Both the position numbers and the translations under genes were made by a program. A stretch of DNA of 64,000 nt from Blattabacterium sp. (Cryptocercus kyebangensis) (GTDB lineage Bacteria; Bacteroidota; Bacteroidia; Flavobacteriales; Blattabacteriaceae): NCBI RefSeq assembly GCF_003226855.1, contig NZ_CP029820.1, positions 62,001 to 126,000 on the forward strand. The letters run 5' to 3'. Positions 39,274-47,466 of this stretch are shown here, piece by piece. The notes under the pieces were generated by a model. That model searched no databases and was not told where the DNA came from. It saw only the letters and a list, made by a program, of their open reading frames with translations. The first letter of the stretch is position 1, and every line of letters begins with the position of its first letter.

Positions 39274-40104
39274 TTAGAAAATTTTTCTATAATATTGTAC
39301 CAATTTTATACATTCTACGGCTTCTTTTACATCATGAACACGTAACAATTTTATTTTTTTTAAAAGAGCTAATGTATGAATGATAGAAGTCGCATTTAGA
39401 GATTTTTCAGAAGAAATATTAAGAATATTGTGAATCATAGATTTTCTAGAAATTCCTCCTAAAATTAAATGATCCCCAAATCCTAGTAAAGATAAATGTT
39501 TTAATAATTGGAAATTTTGTTTTACAGTTTTTCCAAAACCAAATCCAGGATCTAAAATGATATCATTAATTCCATATTTTTTCAATAGAAAAATTTTTTT
39601 AGCAAAAAAATTATTTATTTCTATAATTGTATTATAATAATATGGATTTTTTTGCATATTCTCTGGAATTCCCTTCATGTGATTTAATATATATGGGATT
39701 TTAAGTTTCGATAATAAGGAGAACATTTTTGGATCTAGCATACCTCCAGATATGTCATTTATCATTATGGCCCCTTCTTCTACAGCTATTCTTGCTATTT
39801 CACTTCGAAAAGTATCTATAGATATTCTAACATTTGGAAATTTTTTTATTATAGAACGAATGGGTTGTATAATACGTTTTATTTCTTCTTTTTCTGTTGG
39901 ATATTTGGATCCTGGACGAGTAGAACAACCCCCAATATCTATGAAATCAGATCCTTCATTTAATAGATTTTCTACATGTTTTAATATACTGAATTCAGAA
40001 TGAAACTTACCTCCATCATAAAAAGAGTCAGGGGTTAAATTAACTATTCCCATAACTTTTGGTTCTTTAAACGAGAATAAAGTTCCTGCACAATTAATTG
40101 TCAT
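39274..40104 (-). CDS. folP: Dihydropteroate synthase
   Basis: FolP joins para-aminobenzoate to dihydropterin pyrophosphate in folate synthesis. Motifs are MGIVNLTPDSFYDGG near residue 18, DIGGCSTRPGS near 57, the loop NDISGG near 115 and DPGFGFGKT near 192. At 276 aa it is complete. The ATG at 40104 is divergent from the DUF1599 gene across only 39 nt. The 3' neighbour cdaA probably shares its transcript. Confidence 0.96.
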   Translation of the reverse strand: MTINCAGTLFSFKEPKVMGIVNLTPDSFYDGGKFHSEFSILKHVENLLNEGSDFIDIGGCSTRPGSKYPTEKEEIKRIIQPIRSIIKKFPNVRISIDTFRSEIARIAVEEGAIMINDISGGMLDPKMFSLLSKLKIPYILNHMKGIPENMQKNPYYYNTIIEINNFFAKKIFLLKKYGINDIILDPGFGFGKTVKQNFQLLKHLSLLGFGDHLILGGISRKSMIHNILNISSEKSLNATSIIHTLALLKKIKLLRVHDVKEAVECIKLVQYYRKIF

Positions 40105-40143
40105 TAAAAAACTATTTTTAATTCATTTTTAAAATTAAATGAG

Positions 40144-40659
40144 ATGAATCATATTTCCATTGATTTTATCATAAAAGAATGTAAAAAATTATTTAAAAAA
40201 AAATTAAAAGATTATGATTTATCGTGGAGAATCATAAAAATATATTCTATGATAGATCAAATTTTTATTAAAGTACTTCGTATACACAATATTCAAAAAA
40301 GAGGATATCAAAAAGTGAAAGAAGAAAATGTGATAGATACATATATAGATGTTATAAATTATATTATCATTACTCTAATAAAATTAAATACTTCTCATAA
40401 TTTTGAAAAAAATATTTCTCATTCTAAGATTATTTGTCTTTATATTCAACAATTTAATAAAATTAAAAATTGGAAAAAAAATATAGAATTATATAAGAAA
40501 AAAATGGAGACCCCTTCAATAGAAAAAATATTAGGATATATTTTCTATTTGAAAAAAAAAAAAGAAAAAATTTTATCTAAAAAATTGGAAATAATTTGTT
40601 TAAAAATTTTAAAAATAACAATCCTTTTATTAAGAAAGGATATGAGAAAAAATAAATGA
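40144..40659 (+). CDS. DUF1599 family protein
   Basis: The 171-aa protein resembles the DUF1599 family of Bacteroidota (also described as a nucleotide-modification-associated domain), with CKKLFKKKLKDYDLSWRI near residue 13, SMIDQIFIKVLRIHNIQ near 33 and a helical C-terminal half. Function is unknown. Flavobacteria commonly have folP, DUF1599, a DoxX protein, then tpiA; here the DoxX gene is missing. The second half is very lysine- and isoleucine-rich and may be drifting. It is cotranscribed with tpiA, 51 nt downstream. Confidence 0.75.
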   Translation: MNHISIDFIIKECKKLFKKKLKDYDLSWRIIKIYSMIDQIFIKVLRIHNIQKRGYQKVKEENVIDTYIDVINYIIITLIKLNTSHNFEKNISHSKIICLYIQQFNKIKNWKKNIELYKKKMETPSIEKILGYIFYLKKKKEKILSKKLEIICLKILKITILLLRKDMRKNK

Positions 40660-40710
40660 AATTTTTTTTATATTATAAAAAATTCATCTTAGATTAGAAG
40701 AAACTGAAAA

Positions 40711-41469
40711 ATGAAAAAAAAAGTTATAATTGCAAATTGGAAAATGAATCACGATTTCTATGAAACTACTTCTTATCTTAGAAACTTATTAAAAATAATT
40801 TATGAAAATAAGATTCATCACAAAAAAAAAATAATTATTGCTCCATCTTTTCCTTTTTTACATATTTCAAATCAAATTTTACAGGGGACTACTTTAAGTA
40901 TTGCTGCACAAAATATCCATCAAATGGAAAACGGATCTTATACAGGAGAAGTATCGGCATCTATGTTAAGATCTATAGGAATTAAAAAAGTAATATTAGG
41001 ACATAGTGAACGTAGAAAATATTTTACAGAAACAAATGATATTCTAATCAAAAAAATTAAAATTTCATTAAAATATGGATTTCATATTATTTTCTGTATA
41101 GGAGAAACAGGAATAGATAGAAAAAAAGAAGAACATTTTTTTACGGTAAAAAAACAATTAGAAAAAACAATTTTTCATTTTTCTTTAGAAAAGATAAACT
41201 CTTTTATTATAGCATACGAACCTATATGGGCTATTGGGACTGGAAATACTGCTTCTCCTGAAGTAGTTCAACTTATGCATCAATACATTCGTTCCTTATT
41301 TTTGAATAAATATGGAGAAACTGTTTCCAATGATTTATCTATTTTGTATGGAGGAAGTATAAACGATATGAATGCAAGAGATCTTTTTTTACAGAAAGAT
41401 ATCGATGGTGGACTTGTTGGAAATTCTTCACTTCAAATGAAAAATTTTTTGAAAATTATTCAATCCTAA
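40711..41469 (+). CDS. tpiA: Triosephosphate isomerase
   Basis: TpiA interconverts dihydroxyacetone phosphate and glyceraldehyde 3-phosphate. It has NWKMNHD at residues 9-15, the GHSERR loop with the catalytic histidine near 98, AYEPIWAIGTG with the catalytic glutamate near 170, and YGGSINDMNARDL near 215. The 252 aa length is normal. It serves gluconeogenesis together with pckA. The tRNA-Arg gene follows on the same strand. Confidence 0.97.
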   Translation: MKKKVIIANWKMNHDFYETTSYLRNLLKIIYENKIHHKKKIIIAPSFPFLHISNQILQGTTLSIAAQNIHQMENGSYTGEVSASMLRSIGIKKVILGHSERRKYFTETNDILIKKIKISLKYGFHIIFCIGETGIDRKKEEHFFTVKKQLEKTIFHFSLEKINSFIIAYEPIWAIGTGNTASPEVVQLMHQYIRSLFLNKYGETVSNDLSILYGGSINDMNARDLFLQKDIDGGLVGNSSLQMKNFLKIIQS

Positions 41470-41506
41470 TTTTTATTTGTTATCTTTATGATTGTAAAAA
41501 ATATTT

Positions 41507-41580
41507 GGCCTCGTAGCTTAATTGGATAGAGCATCTGACTACGGATCAGAAGGTTATGGGTTCGACTCCCTTCGAGGTCT
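41507..41580 (+). tRNA. tRNA-Arg (ACG)
   Basis: A 74-nt cloverleaf: acceptor GGCCTCG with CGAGGTC (one G-U pair), D-arm GCTT/GAGC, anticodon stem TCTGA/TCAGA with loop CTACGGA giving ACG (read as ICG), and a T-arm around GGGTTCGACTCCC. The discriminator base appears to be T, the T-stem has a T-T mismatch, and CCA is not encoded. TATCTTTA at 41481-41488 may be its -7 element. Confidence 0.95.
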
Positions 41581-41592
41581 CATCTTTTTTTT

Positions 41593-42456
41593 TTATCCTA
41601 AATAAGGTTTTAGTATTTTACTTCTAGAAGAATGTTTTAATCTTTTTAAGGCTATGCTTTCTATTTGTCTTACACGTTCTCTTGTTAAATCACAAGATTG
41701 TCCTACTTCTTCTAAGGTCATTGGTGGAGATCCATTTAATCCAAAATGTAAAATGATAACTCGACGCTCTCTTTCACTTAAAGTTTCCAAAATTCTTTTT
41801 ATATCTTTACGAAGAGACTCCTTTTCTAAATGTTCATCTGGACGAGGAGATTCATCAGATTTTACTAAATCGTATAGATTAGAATCCTCCCCATCTATTA
41901 ATGGAGCATCCATAGAAATATGTCTACCTGAATTTTTTAGAGATTCTTCTACCTCTTTTTCATTCATTTCTAAATGTTCAGCTATTTCTCTTGCAGAAGG
42001 TGTTCTTTGAAGTTCTTGCTCTAATTGAGCAAGAGTTTTAAGGATTTTGTTCAACAATGCCAATTTATTTGTAGGTTGACGAATAGAACGTGACTGTTCT
42101 GCTATAGCCTGTAATATAGCTTGTCTTATCCACCATACAACATAAGAAATACATTTAAATCCTCTTGTTTCATCGAATCTCAATATTCCCTTGATCAAAC
42201 CTAGATTACCTTCATTAATTAAATCACATAAACTTAACCCTTGATTTTGATATTGTTTTGCAACAGAAACCACAAAACGTAAATTTGCATTTACTAGTTT
42301 ATCTATAGCGGAGGAATCTCCTTCTCTCGCTCTACGTGCATATTCAACTTCTTCTTCTGGAGTCAATAATGGAATTTTTCCTATTTCATGAAGATATTTA
42401 TCTAAAGATTCAGATTCACGATTTGTGACTTGTTTAGTGATTTTAAGTTGTCTCAT
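41593..42456 (-). CDS. rpoD: RNA polymerase primary sigma factor RpoD
   Basis: This is the housekeeping sigma of the short flavobacterial type (287 aa, lacking region 1.1). It has region 2 (LRFVVSVAKQYQNQGLSLCDLINEGNLGL and YVVWWIRQAI near residues 65-115), region 3 (SMDAPLIDGEDSNLYD) and region 4 with the helix-turn-helix near the C-terminus (MTLEEVGQSCDLTRERVRQIE). In Bacteroidota it recognises TAnnTTTG at -7, and several such sites occur in this window. It follows pnp by 18 nt. Confidence 0.97.
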   Translation of the reverse strand: MRQLKITKQVTNRESESLDKYLHEIGKIPLLTPEEEVEYARRAREGDSSAIDKLVNANLRFVVSVAKQYQNQGLSLCDLINEGNLGLIKGILRFDETRGFKCISYVVWWIRQAILQAIAEQSRSIRQPTNKLALLNKILKTLAQLEQELQRTPSAREIAEHLEMNEKEVEESLKNSGRHISMDAPLIDGEDSNLYDLVKSDESPRPDEHLEKESLRKDIKRILETLSERERRVIILHFGLNGSPPMTLEEVGQSCDLTRERVRQIESIALKRLKHSSRSKILKPYLG

Positions 42457-42474
42457 GTTTTTTTATTATTTTAC

Positions 42475-44622
42475 TCATTTTTTAGGATGAGGTAAAAGTA
42501 CTTTCCTAGAAAGTTTCATTTTTTTATTTTTATTATCAATTCCCATAAATTTTACATCTATGATATCTCCAATGTGTAATTCGTCTTCTATATTACTTAG
42601 TCTTTTCCATCCTATTTCAGAAATATGCAACAATCCTTCCACTCCTTTAGATATTTCAACAAAAGCTCCAAAATCTTTGATAGATTTTACTTTTGCTTTA
42701 TAAACCTTTCCGATTTCAGGTACAAAAGTAATTTCTTTAATTCTATGAACTGCTTCCTCCATTTTTTTATAATCTTTTCCTATAATTTCAATATAACCCA
42801 TATTCCCTTTTTCTTCAATTAAAATACTTGTCTCTGTACAAGATTGTATTTCTTGAATAACTTTTCCACCAGGACCAATTACAGAACCTATAAAATTTTT
42901 TGGGATATTGAAAGTATATATTTTAGGAGCATTAGGTTTCAATTTTTTTCTATATATAGGTAAAGTTTCTAGCATTTTTTTTAGAATAAACATACGTCCT
43001 TCTAAAGCTTGTATTAAAATTTGATTTAAAAGATCATAGGTGAATCCTTGTATTTTTTTTACATCCATTTGACATGCTGTAATTCCATATTTTGTTCCTG
43101 TTATTTTAAAATCAAGGTCTCCAAAACTATCTTCGTCTCCCATAATATCAGATAAAATAACTTTTTTTTCTTTATCTATAAATAATCCCATAGCAATACC
43201 GGAAACAGGTTTTTCAAGAGATATTCCTGCATCCATTAATGCTAAACTTGCTGCGCAAACTGTAGCCATAGAAGAAGATCCATTAGATTCTAAAATATCC
43301 GATACTACACGAATCGTATAAGGATTATCAGGTATAACATTTTTTAATGCACGTTGTGCTAAATTTCCATGTCCTACTTCACGTCTAGATACACCTCTAA
43401 TTGGACGTATTTCTCCTGTGGAAAAAGGAGGAAAATTATAATGTAGATAAAATTTTTCTTGATTTTCCATGATTACATTATTAATTCTATTAGCATCTAA
43501 AGAGGATCCTAATGTTACTGTAGTTAATGATTGAGTTTCTCCTCTAGAAAATAAAGCAGAACCATGAACTCCAGGAAGATAATCCACAATACTCCATATT
43601 TCTCGTATTTTTTTATTAGTTCTTCCATCTAACCGAATTCCTTCTTCTAAAATCATATTTCTGGTTATTTTTTTTTTTATTTCTTCAAAACATTGATCTA
43701 TAAAAATTTCATTTTTTTCTCTATCATTTATAGGTAATTTTTTTTTAAAATTATTTAATATTTTATATTCTTGAATAGATCTGGTTTTTTTATCCAAAAA
43801 GTTTTTATATAATTTGTAAATTTTTTCGTATGAAAAAGAAAAAAGTTTTTTTTTCATAGTTTTTTTTTCCAATAAACATGGATCTTCTATATTATTATTT
43901 TCATAAAATGAAAAGAAAGGATTCTTGGATTTTAGTTGTAGTAGTTTTTCTACCAATCTGTTTTGGGCTTTTATTTGAATTTTAATTTCTTGATGAGCTA
44001 TAGTAACCGCGTTAATAAATTCATCTTCTGTGATTTCTTTCATTTCTCCTTCTATCATAATAATGGAATTAGTAGAAGCTCCTACTATTAGATCTATATC
44101 AGATTTTTCCAATTGATCTAAACTTGGATTTAGAATAAATTTTCCATTTACACGTATGATACGAATTTCTGATATAGGTCCATTAAATGGAATTCCAGAA
44201 ATAGATAATGCTGTAGAAGCAGCTAGTCCAGCTAATCCATCTGGTAAAACTGTTTTATCGTATGATAATAAAGATATCATGATTTGTATTTCTTTTCGAA
44301 AAGATTCAGGGAAAGTAGGCCTTAAAACACGATCTACCAATCTCATTGTCAAAATTTCTTCATCAGAAGGTCTTCCTTCTCTTTTTATAAATCCACCAGG
44401 AATTTTACCTCCTGCAGAATATTTTTCTCTATAATCTACTGTTAGTGGTAAAAAATGGGTTTCATTATTTATTTCTTTGGAAACTACTACAGTAGCTAAT
44501 AATATTGTATTTCCTATACGTATGATAGCTGAACCATCTGCTTGTTTAGCTAATTTTCCTGTTTCTATAATAATAGTACGTCCATCTCCTAGAGAGATAA
44601 TTTCCTTTACTGTATCTAACAT
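42475..44622 (-). CDS. pnp: Polynucleotide phosphorylase
   Basis: PNPase degrades RNA 3' to 5' using phosphate. Two RNase PH domains (about residues 1-220 and 315-545, the second with the acidic DEDSFGDLDFKITGT), a KH domain (GSVIGPGGKVIQEI near 590) and an S1 domain (GKVYKAKVKSIKDFGAFVEI near 655) are all present, for 715 aa. It lies 129 nt after rpsO; the spacer has a hairpin and a tandem repeat that may be part of its control. In E. coli this gene pair is regulated through RNase III cleavage of the spacer. Confidence 0.97.
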   Translation of the reverse strand: MLDTVKEIISLGDGRTIIIETGKLAKQADGSAIIRIGNTILLATVVVSKEINNETHFLPLTVDYREKYSAGGKIPGGFIKREGRPSDEEILTMRLVDRVLRPTFPESFRKEIQIMISLLSYDKTVLPDGLAGLAASTALSISGIPFNGPISEIRIIRVNGKFILNPSLDQLEKSDIDLIVGASTNSIIMIEGEMKEITEDEFINAVTIAHQEIKIQIKAQNRLVEKLLQLKSKNPFFSFYENNNIEDPCLLEKKTMKKKLFSFSYEKIYKLYKNFLDKKTRSIQEYKILNNFKKKLPINDREKNEIFIDQCFEEIKKKITRNMILEEGIRLDGRTNKKIREIWSIVDYLPGVHGSALFSRGETQSLTTVTLGSSLDANRINNVIMENQEKFYLHYNFPPFSTGEIRPIRGVSRREVGHGNLAQRALKNVIPDNPYTIRVVSDILESNGSSSMATVCAASLALMDAGISLEKPVSGIAMGLFIDKEKKVILSDIMGDEDSFGDLDFKITGTKYGITACQMDVKKIQGFTYDLLNQILIQALEGRMFILKKMLETLPIYRKKLKPNAPKIYTFNIPKNFIGSVIGPGGKVIQEIQSCTETSILIEEKGNMGYIEIIGKDYKKMEEAVHRIKEITFVPEIGKVYKAKVKSIKDFGAFVEISKGVEGLLHISEIGWKRLSNIEDELHIGDIIDVKFMGIDNKNKKMKLSRKVLLPHPKK

Positions 44623-44721
44623 GTTTTATTTTTTACTTTTGGATTTTTAAAAAAAAAAGAAATAATAAAAATTACGTTTCTTTTATTATGTGTGTAGTAT
44701 GAATGATATGAAAAGAAATTA

Positions 44722-44739
44722 TCTGTATGTTCTGTATGT
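44722..44739. repeat. Tandem 9-bp repeat in the rpsO-pnp spacer
   Basis: TCTGTATGT occurs twice head to tail, immediately next to the hairpin at the end of rpsO. Two copies only. Confidence 0.7.
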
Positions 44740-44756
44740 AATGATCTTTGATCATT
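44740..44756 (-). other. Perfect stem-loop across the rpsO stop codon
   Basis: AATGATC, a 3-nt loop and GATCATT form a perfect 7-bp stem that overlaps the rpsO stop codon. No T-run follows on the rpsO strand, so it is not a classical terminator. A processing or mRNA-stability element is plausible. Confidence 0.5.
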
Positions 44757-45030
44757 TTCTTAATCCTAGGATTTTTATAATTTTTTTATAACTATTTATA
44801 TCCTTTTTTTCTATATATTTCAATAATTTTTTTCTTTTTCCTACTAATCTTATTAGTGATCTTTCTGTATTAAAATCTTTTCTATTATTTTTTAGGTATT
44901 TACTTAAATGATTAATCCGATAAGTGAATAAAGCTATTTGAGATTGAGAAGATCCTGTATCCAAAACAGAAGTTCCATACGTTTTAAATATTTCTTTCTT
45001 TTTATTTTCAGTTAAATACATTAAATACAT
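44752..45030 (-). CDS. rpsO: 30S ribosomal protein uS15
   Basis: S15 binds the central domain of 16S rRNA early in 30S assembly. The 92-aa frame has the family core with GSSQSQIALFTYRINHLSKYLK and RSLIRLVGKRKKLLKYIEKKD. Its N-terminus reads MYLMYL, because the first nine bases are a tandem repeat; the normal start corresponds to the second ATG at 45021, giving 89 aa. Either start could be used. A TAACTTTA at 45052-45059 on this strand is a near match to the -7 element. It is followed by pnp and rpoD. Confidence 0.95.
   Translation of the reverse strand: MYLMYLTENKKKEIFKTYGTSVLDTGSSQSQIALFTYRINHLSKYLKNNRKDFNTERSLIRLVGKRKKLLKYIEKKDINSYKKIIKILGLRK
45012..45029. repeat. Tandem 9-bp repeat at the rpsO start codon
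   Basis: TTAAATACA is repeated twice (45012-45020 and 45021-45029), duplicating the start region so that the protein begins MYLMYL instead of MYL. Confidence 0.75.
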
Positions 45031-45094
45031 AATACAATATCTTTAATCTGATAAAGTTAAAAATATTTTAGAAATATATATTTATACTTTTACT

Positions 45095-46600
45095 TTATTT
45101 TAATTTAAGTATAGAATCTAGATATTTTCTATCATTAGATAAACGAGGAACTTTATTTTGACCTCCTAGTTTTTTATGAATTTTTAACCAATCGTAGAAT
45201 AATCCAGTTCTAGCTATATATATAATAGGAGGACGTAAAACTATATTTTTATATCGCTTAATTTCATAATCAGAATTCAATAATTTTAATTCATTATCTA
45301 AAACATCCCGAAAATAGGATAAATCTTCTGGAGGTTTTTTAAATTCTATAATCCATTCATGAGCTCCTGAATTTTTTTTGTTCATGTAAATTGGTCCGGC
45401 TGTATATTCATGAATAATAGAATTTGTTTTCAAACAAGTTTTTTTTAAAGCTATTTCTGCATTTTCTATAATTAATTCTTCTCCAAAAGAATTTATATAA
45501 TGATTTGTTCTTCCGGAAATAGATATCCGATATGGAGATATACTAGTAAATTTTATAGTATCTCCAACTATGTATCTCCATAATCCAGCATTGGTAGAAA
45601 CGACTAAAGCATAATTTTTATTTAATTCTACCTTATCAATAGGAATAATTTTTGGATAAGGGTTATGGAATTCTTCCATAGGAATAAATTCATAAAAAAT
45701 TCCATGATCTAATAAAAGTAAAAGACCCTCAACGTTTTTTTGGTCTTGTACGGCAAAAAATCCTTCGGATGCACTGTATACATTATAATAATTTATAGGA
45801 TGGGTAAATAAATCATTATACTGTTTTATATAGGGATTAAAACTAACACCTCCATGGAATATAACTTCTAAATTAGGCCATATTTCATTTATTTTTTTTT
45901 TATTGAATTCGTTTAATAATCGATTTAAAAAAATTAATAACCAAGAACAAACTCCTAATAAAATACGAACATCTTTGGATGCAGTTACTTTTACTAAAGT
46001 TTCTAATTTTTTTTCCCATTCACTCATTAAGGCTATTTTTTTTCTAGGAATACTAATATATTCTGCCCAAAATGGAAGATTTTTTATTAAAATGGATGAC
46101 AAATCTCCATAAAAAGTGTTGTAATTTTTACATAATTCATGACTTCCTCCTAAACGTAGAGCTTTCCCAAAGAATACTTTTGTTCCTGGATGATTATGAA
46201 TATATATAGAGAGCATATCTTTTCCTGCTTTGTAATGACAATCATGCATAGAAAAATTAGTAACAGGAATGTACTTACTTTTTGTATTGGTAGTTCCAGA
46301 AGATCTAGCAAACCATTTTACTTTTCCAGGCCATAATATATCCTTTTCTCCTTTACGAATTCTTTTAATGATAGGAATTAAATCTATATAATTGCATACA
46401 GGAATTCTTTCAGAAAATTGTTTATATTCTTTAATATCTCGAAATCCATATTTTTTTCCAAATTCTGTATTTTTTGCATAAACCATCATTTGATGGATTA
46501 ACCTATGTTGTATTTCTATTGGATATCGTATGATCGATTCTATTTTTTTTATTCTTTTTTTTATAAAAGAAGATGTTAAATATCCAGATAAATATTTCAT
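45095..46600 (-). CDS. GH3 family acyl-adenylate-forming protein
   Basis: This 501-aa protein belongs to the GH3 family (plant relatives conjugate amino acids to auxin or jasmonate by acyl adenylation), which is widespread and uncharacterised in Bacteroidota. It shows the ATP-binding ARSSGTTNTKSKYIPVT near residue 103, YNVYSASEGFFAVQD near 285, and LWRYIVGDTIKFTS and SGRTNHYINSFGEELI in the C-terminal half. It ends 64 nt upstream of the rpsO start on the same strand and starts 22 nt after the ubiE stop. The acyl substrate is unknown. Confidence 0.88.
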   Translation of the reverse strand: MKYLSGYLTSSFIKKRIKKIESIIRYPIEIQHRLIHQMMVYAKNTEFGKKYGFRDIKEYKQFSERIPVCNYIDLIPIIKRIRKGEKDILWPGKVKWFARSSGTTNTKSKYIPVTNFSMHDCHYKAGKDMLSIYIHNHPGTKVFFGKALRLGGSHELCKNYNTFYGDLSSILIKNLPFWAEYISIPRKKIALMSEWEKKLETLVKVTASKDVRILLGVCSWLLIFLNRLLNEFNKKKINEIWPNLEVIFHGGVSFNPYIKQYNDLFTHPINYYNVYSASEGFFAVQDQKNVEGLLLLLDHGIFYEFIPMEEFHNPYPKIIPIDKVELNKNYALVVSTNAGLWRYIVGDTIKFTSISPYRISISGRTNHYINSFGEELIIENAEIALKKTCLKTNSIIHEYTAGPIYMNKKNSGAHEWIIEFKKPPEDLSYFRDVLDNELKLLNSDYEIKRYKNIVLRPPIIYIARTGLFYDWLKIHKKLGGQNKVPRLSNDRKYLDSILKLK

Positions 46601-46622
46601 TATGATGGAATTTTTTAATCAA

Positions 46623-47364
46623 TCAAAAATAAATTTTTGAACCAATTTTTTTGGATAAATAAATAGAAACAATTCCAAAAGTCAATTCTTTTGTAGAATA
46701 AGTTTTAAATCCGTGGTATTTTAAAAGTTTTTTCATTTTTTTCCCATAATAAGAAAAATATTTAATAGATTCTTGTAAATAGTTATAAGCAAAATGGTTA
46801 TTAGAGATAAAATTTCCTATTTTAGTTAAAATAGAATGAGAATAAAGATTATAAAATATTTTTATATAAGGATTCGAAGGATTGGAAAATTCTAAAATTT
46901 CTAAAATTCCTAAAGGCTTTAGAATCCTATATATTTCTTTGAAAGAAAGATGAAGGTATTGAAAGTTTCTTATTCCAAATGCAATAGTAACTACATCAAA
47001 AGTATTTTTTTCAAAAGGAATATTTTGTGAATAACCTCGAATTAGGGTTATTCTTTTTTCCAAAGAATTATTTTTTATTTTATCCTTTGCTATTTTTAGC
47101 ATTTTTTCAGAAGGATCTAAACCTATAATAGAAGCATTTCTAAATTTTTTCGCTAGCAAAATAGCTAAATCTCCAGTTCCAGTAGCCAAATCTAATATTT
47201 TTTTTATTTTTTTTTTTAATAGTGGTTAGCAAATTTATTACTTTTTTTCTCCATAGTATATCTATTCCAAAAGATAAAATATGATTAAGAAAATCATATT
47301 TTGAAGATATTTTATCGAACATTTTTGTTAATTTATCTTCTGATAAAAGAGAATTTTTGTTCAT
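46623..47364 (-). pseudogene. ubiE: Menaquinone methyltransferase UbiE/MenG, frameshifted in a poly(A) run
   Basis: UbiE/MenG methylates demethylmenaquinone, the last step of menaquinone synthesis. The N-terminal part (ATG 47364, with LTKMFDKISSKYDFLNHILSFGID) and the C-terminal part (from LDLATGTGDLA, then DPSEKMLKIA and FDVVTIAFGIRN) are in different frames. The change happens in an A11-T-A8 tract at 47198-47217. Removing one A restores INKKILDLATGTG-like sequence and a full-length protein of about 245 aa. All methyltransferase motifs are otherwise intact. It may still be expressed through slippage on the poly(A) tract, as shown for some genes in other endosymbionts. Confidence 0.82.
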
Positions 47365-47466
47365 AATATGAATTAAAATTTACTTAAGTTAAGAAAAACG
47401 ATTCTTTTTAAAGAATTTTCTTTTTTTTACTTTTTATTTTTAGTTATTATTTTTATTAAACAAAGA

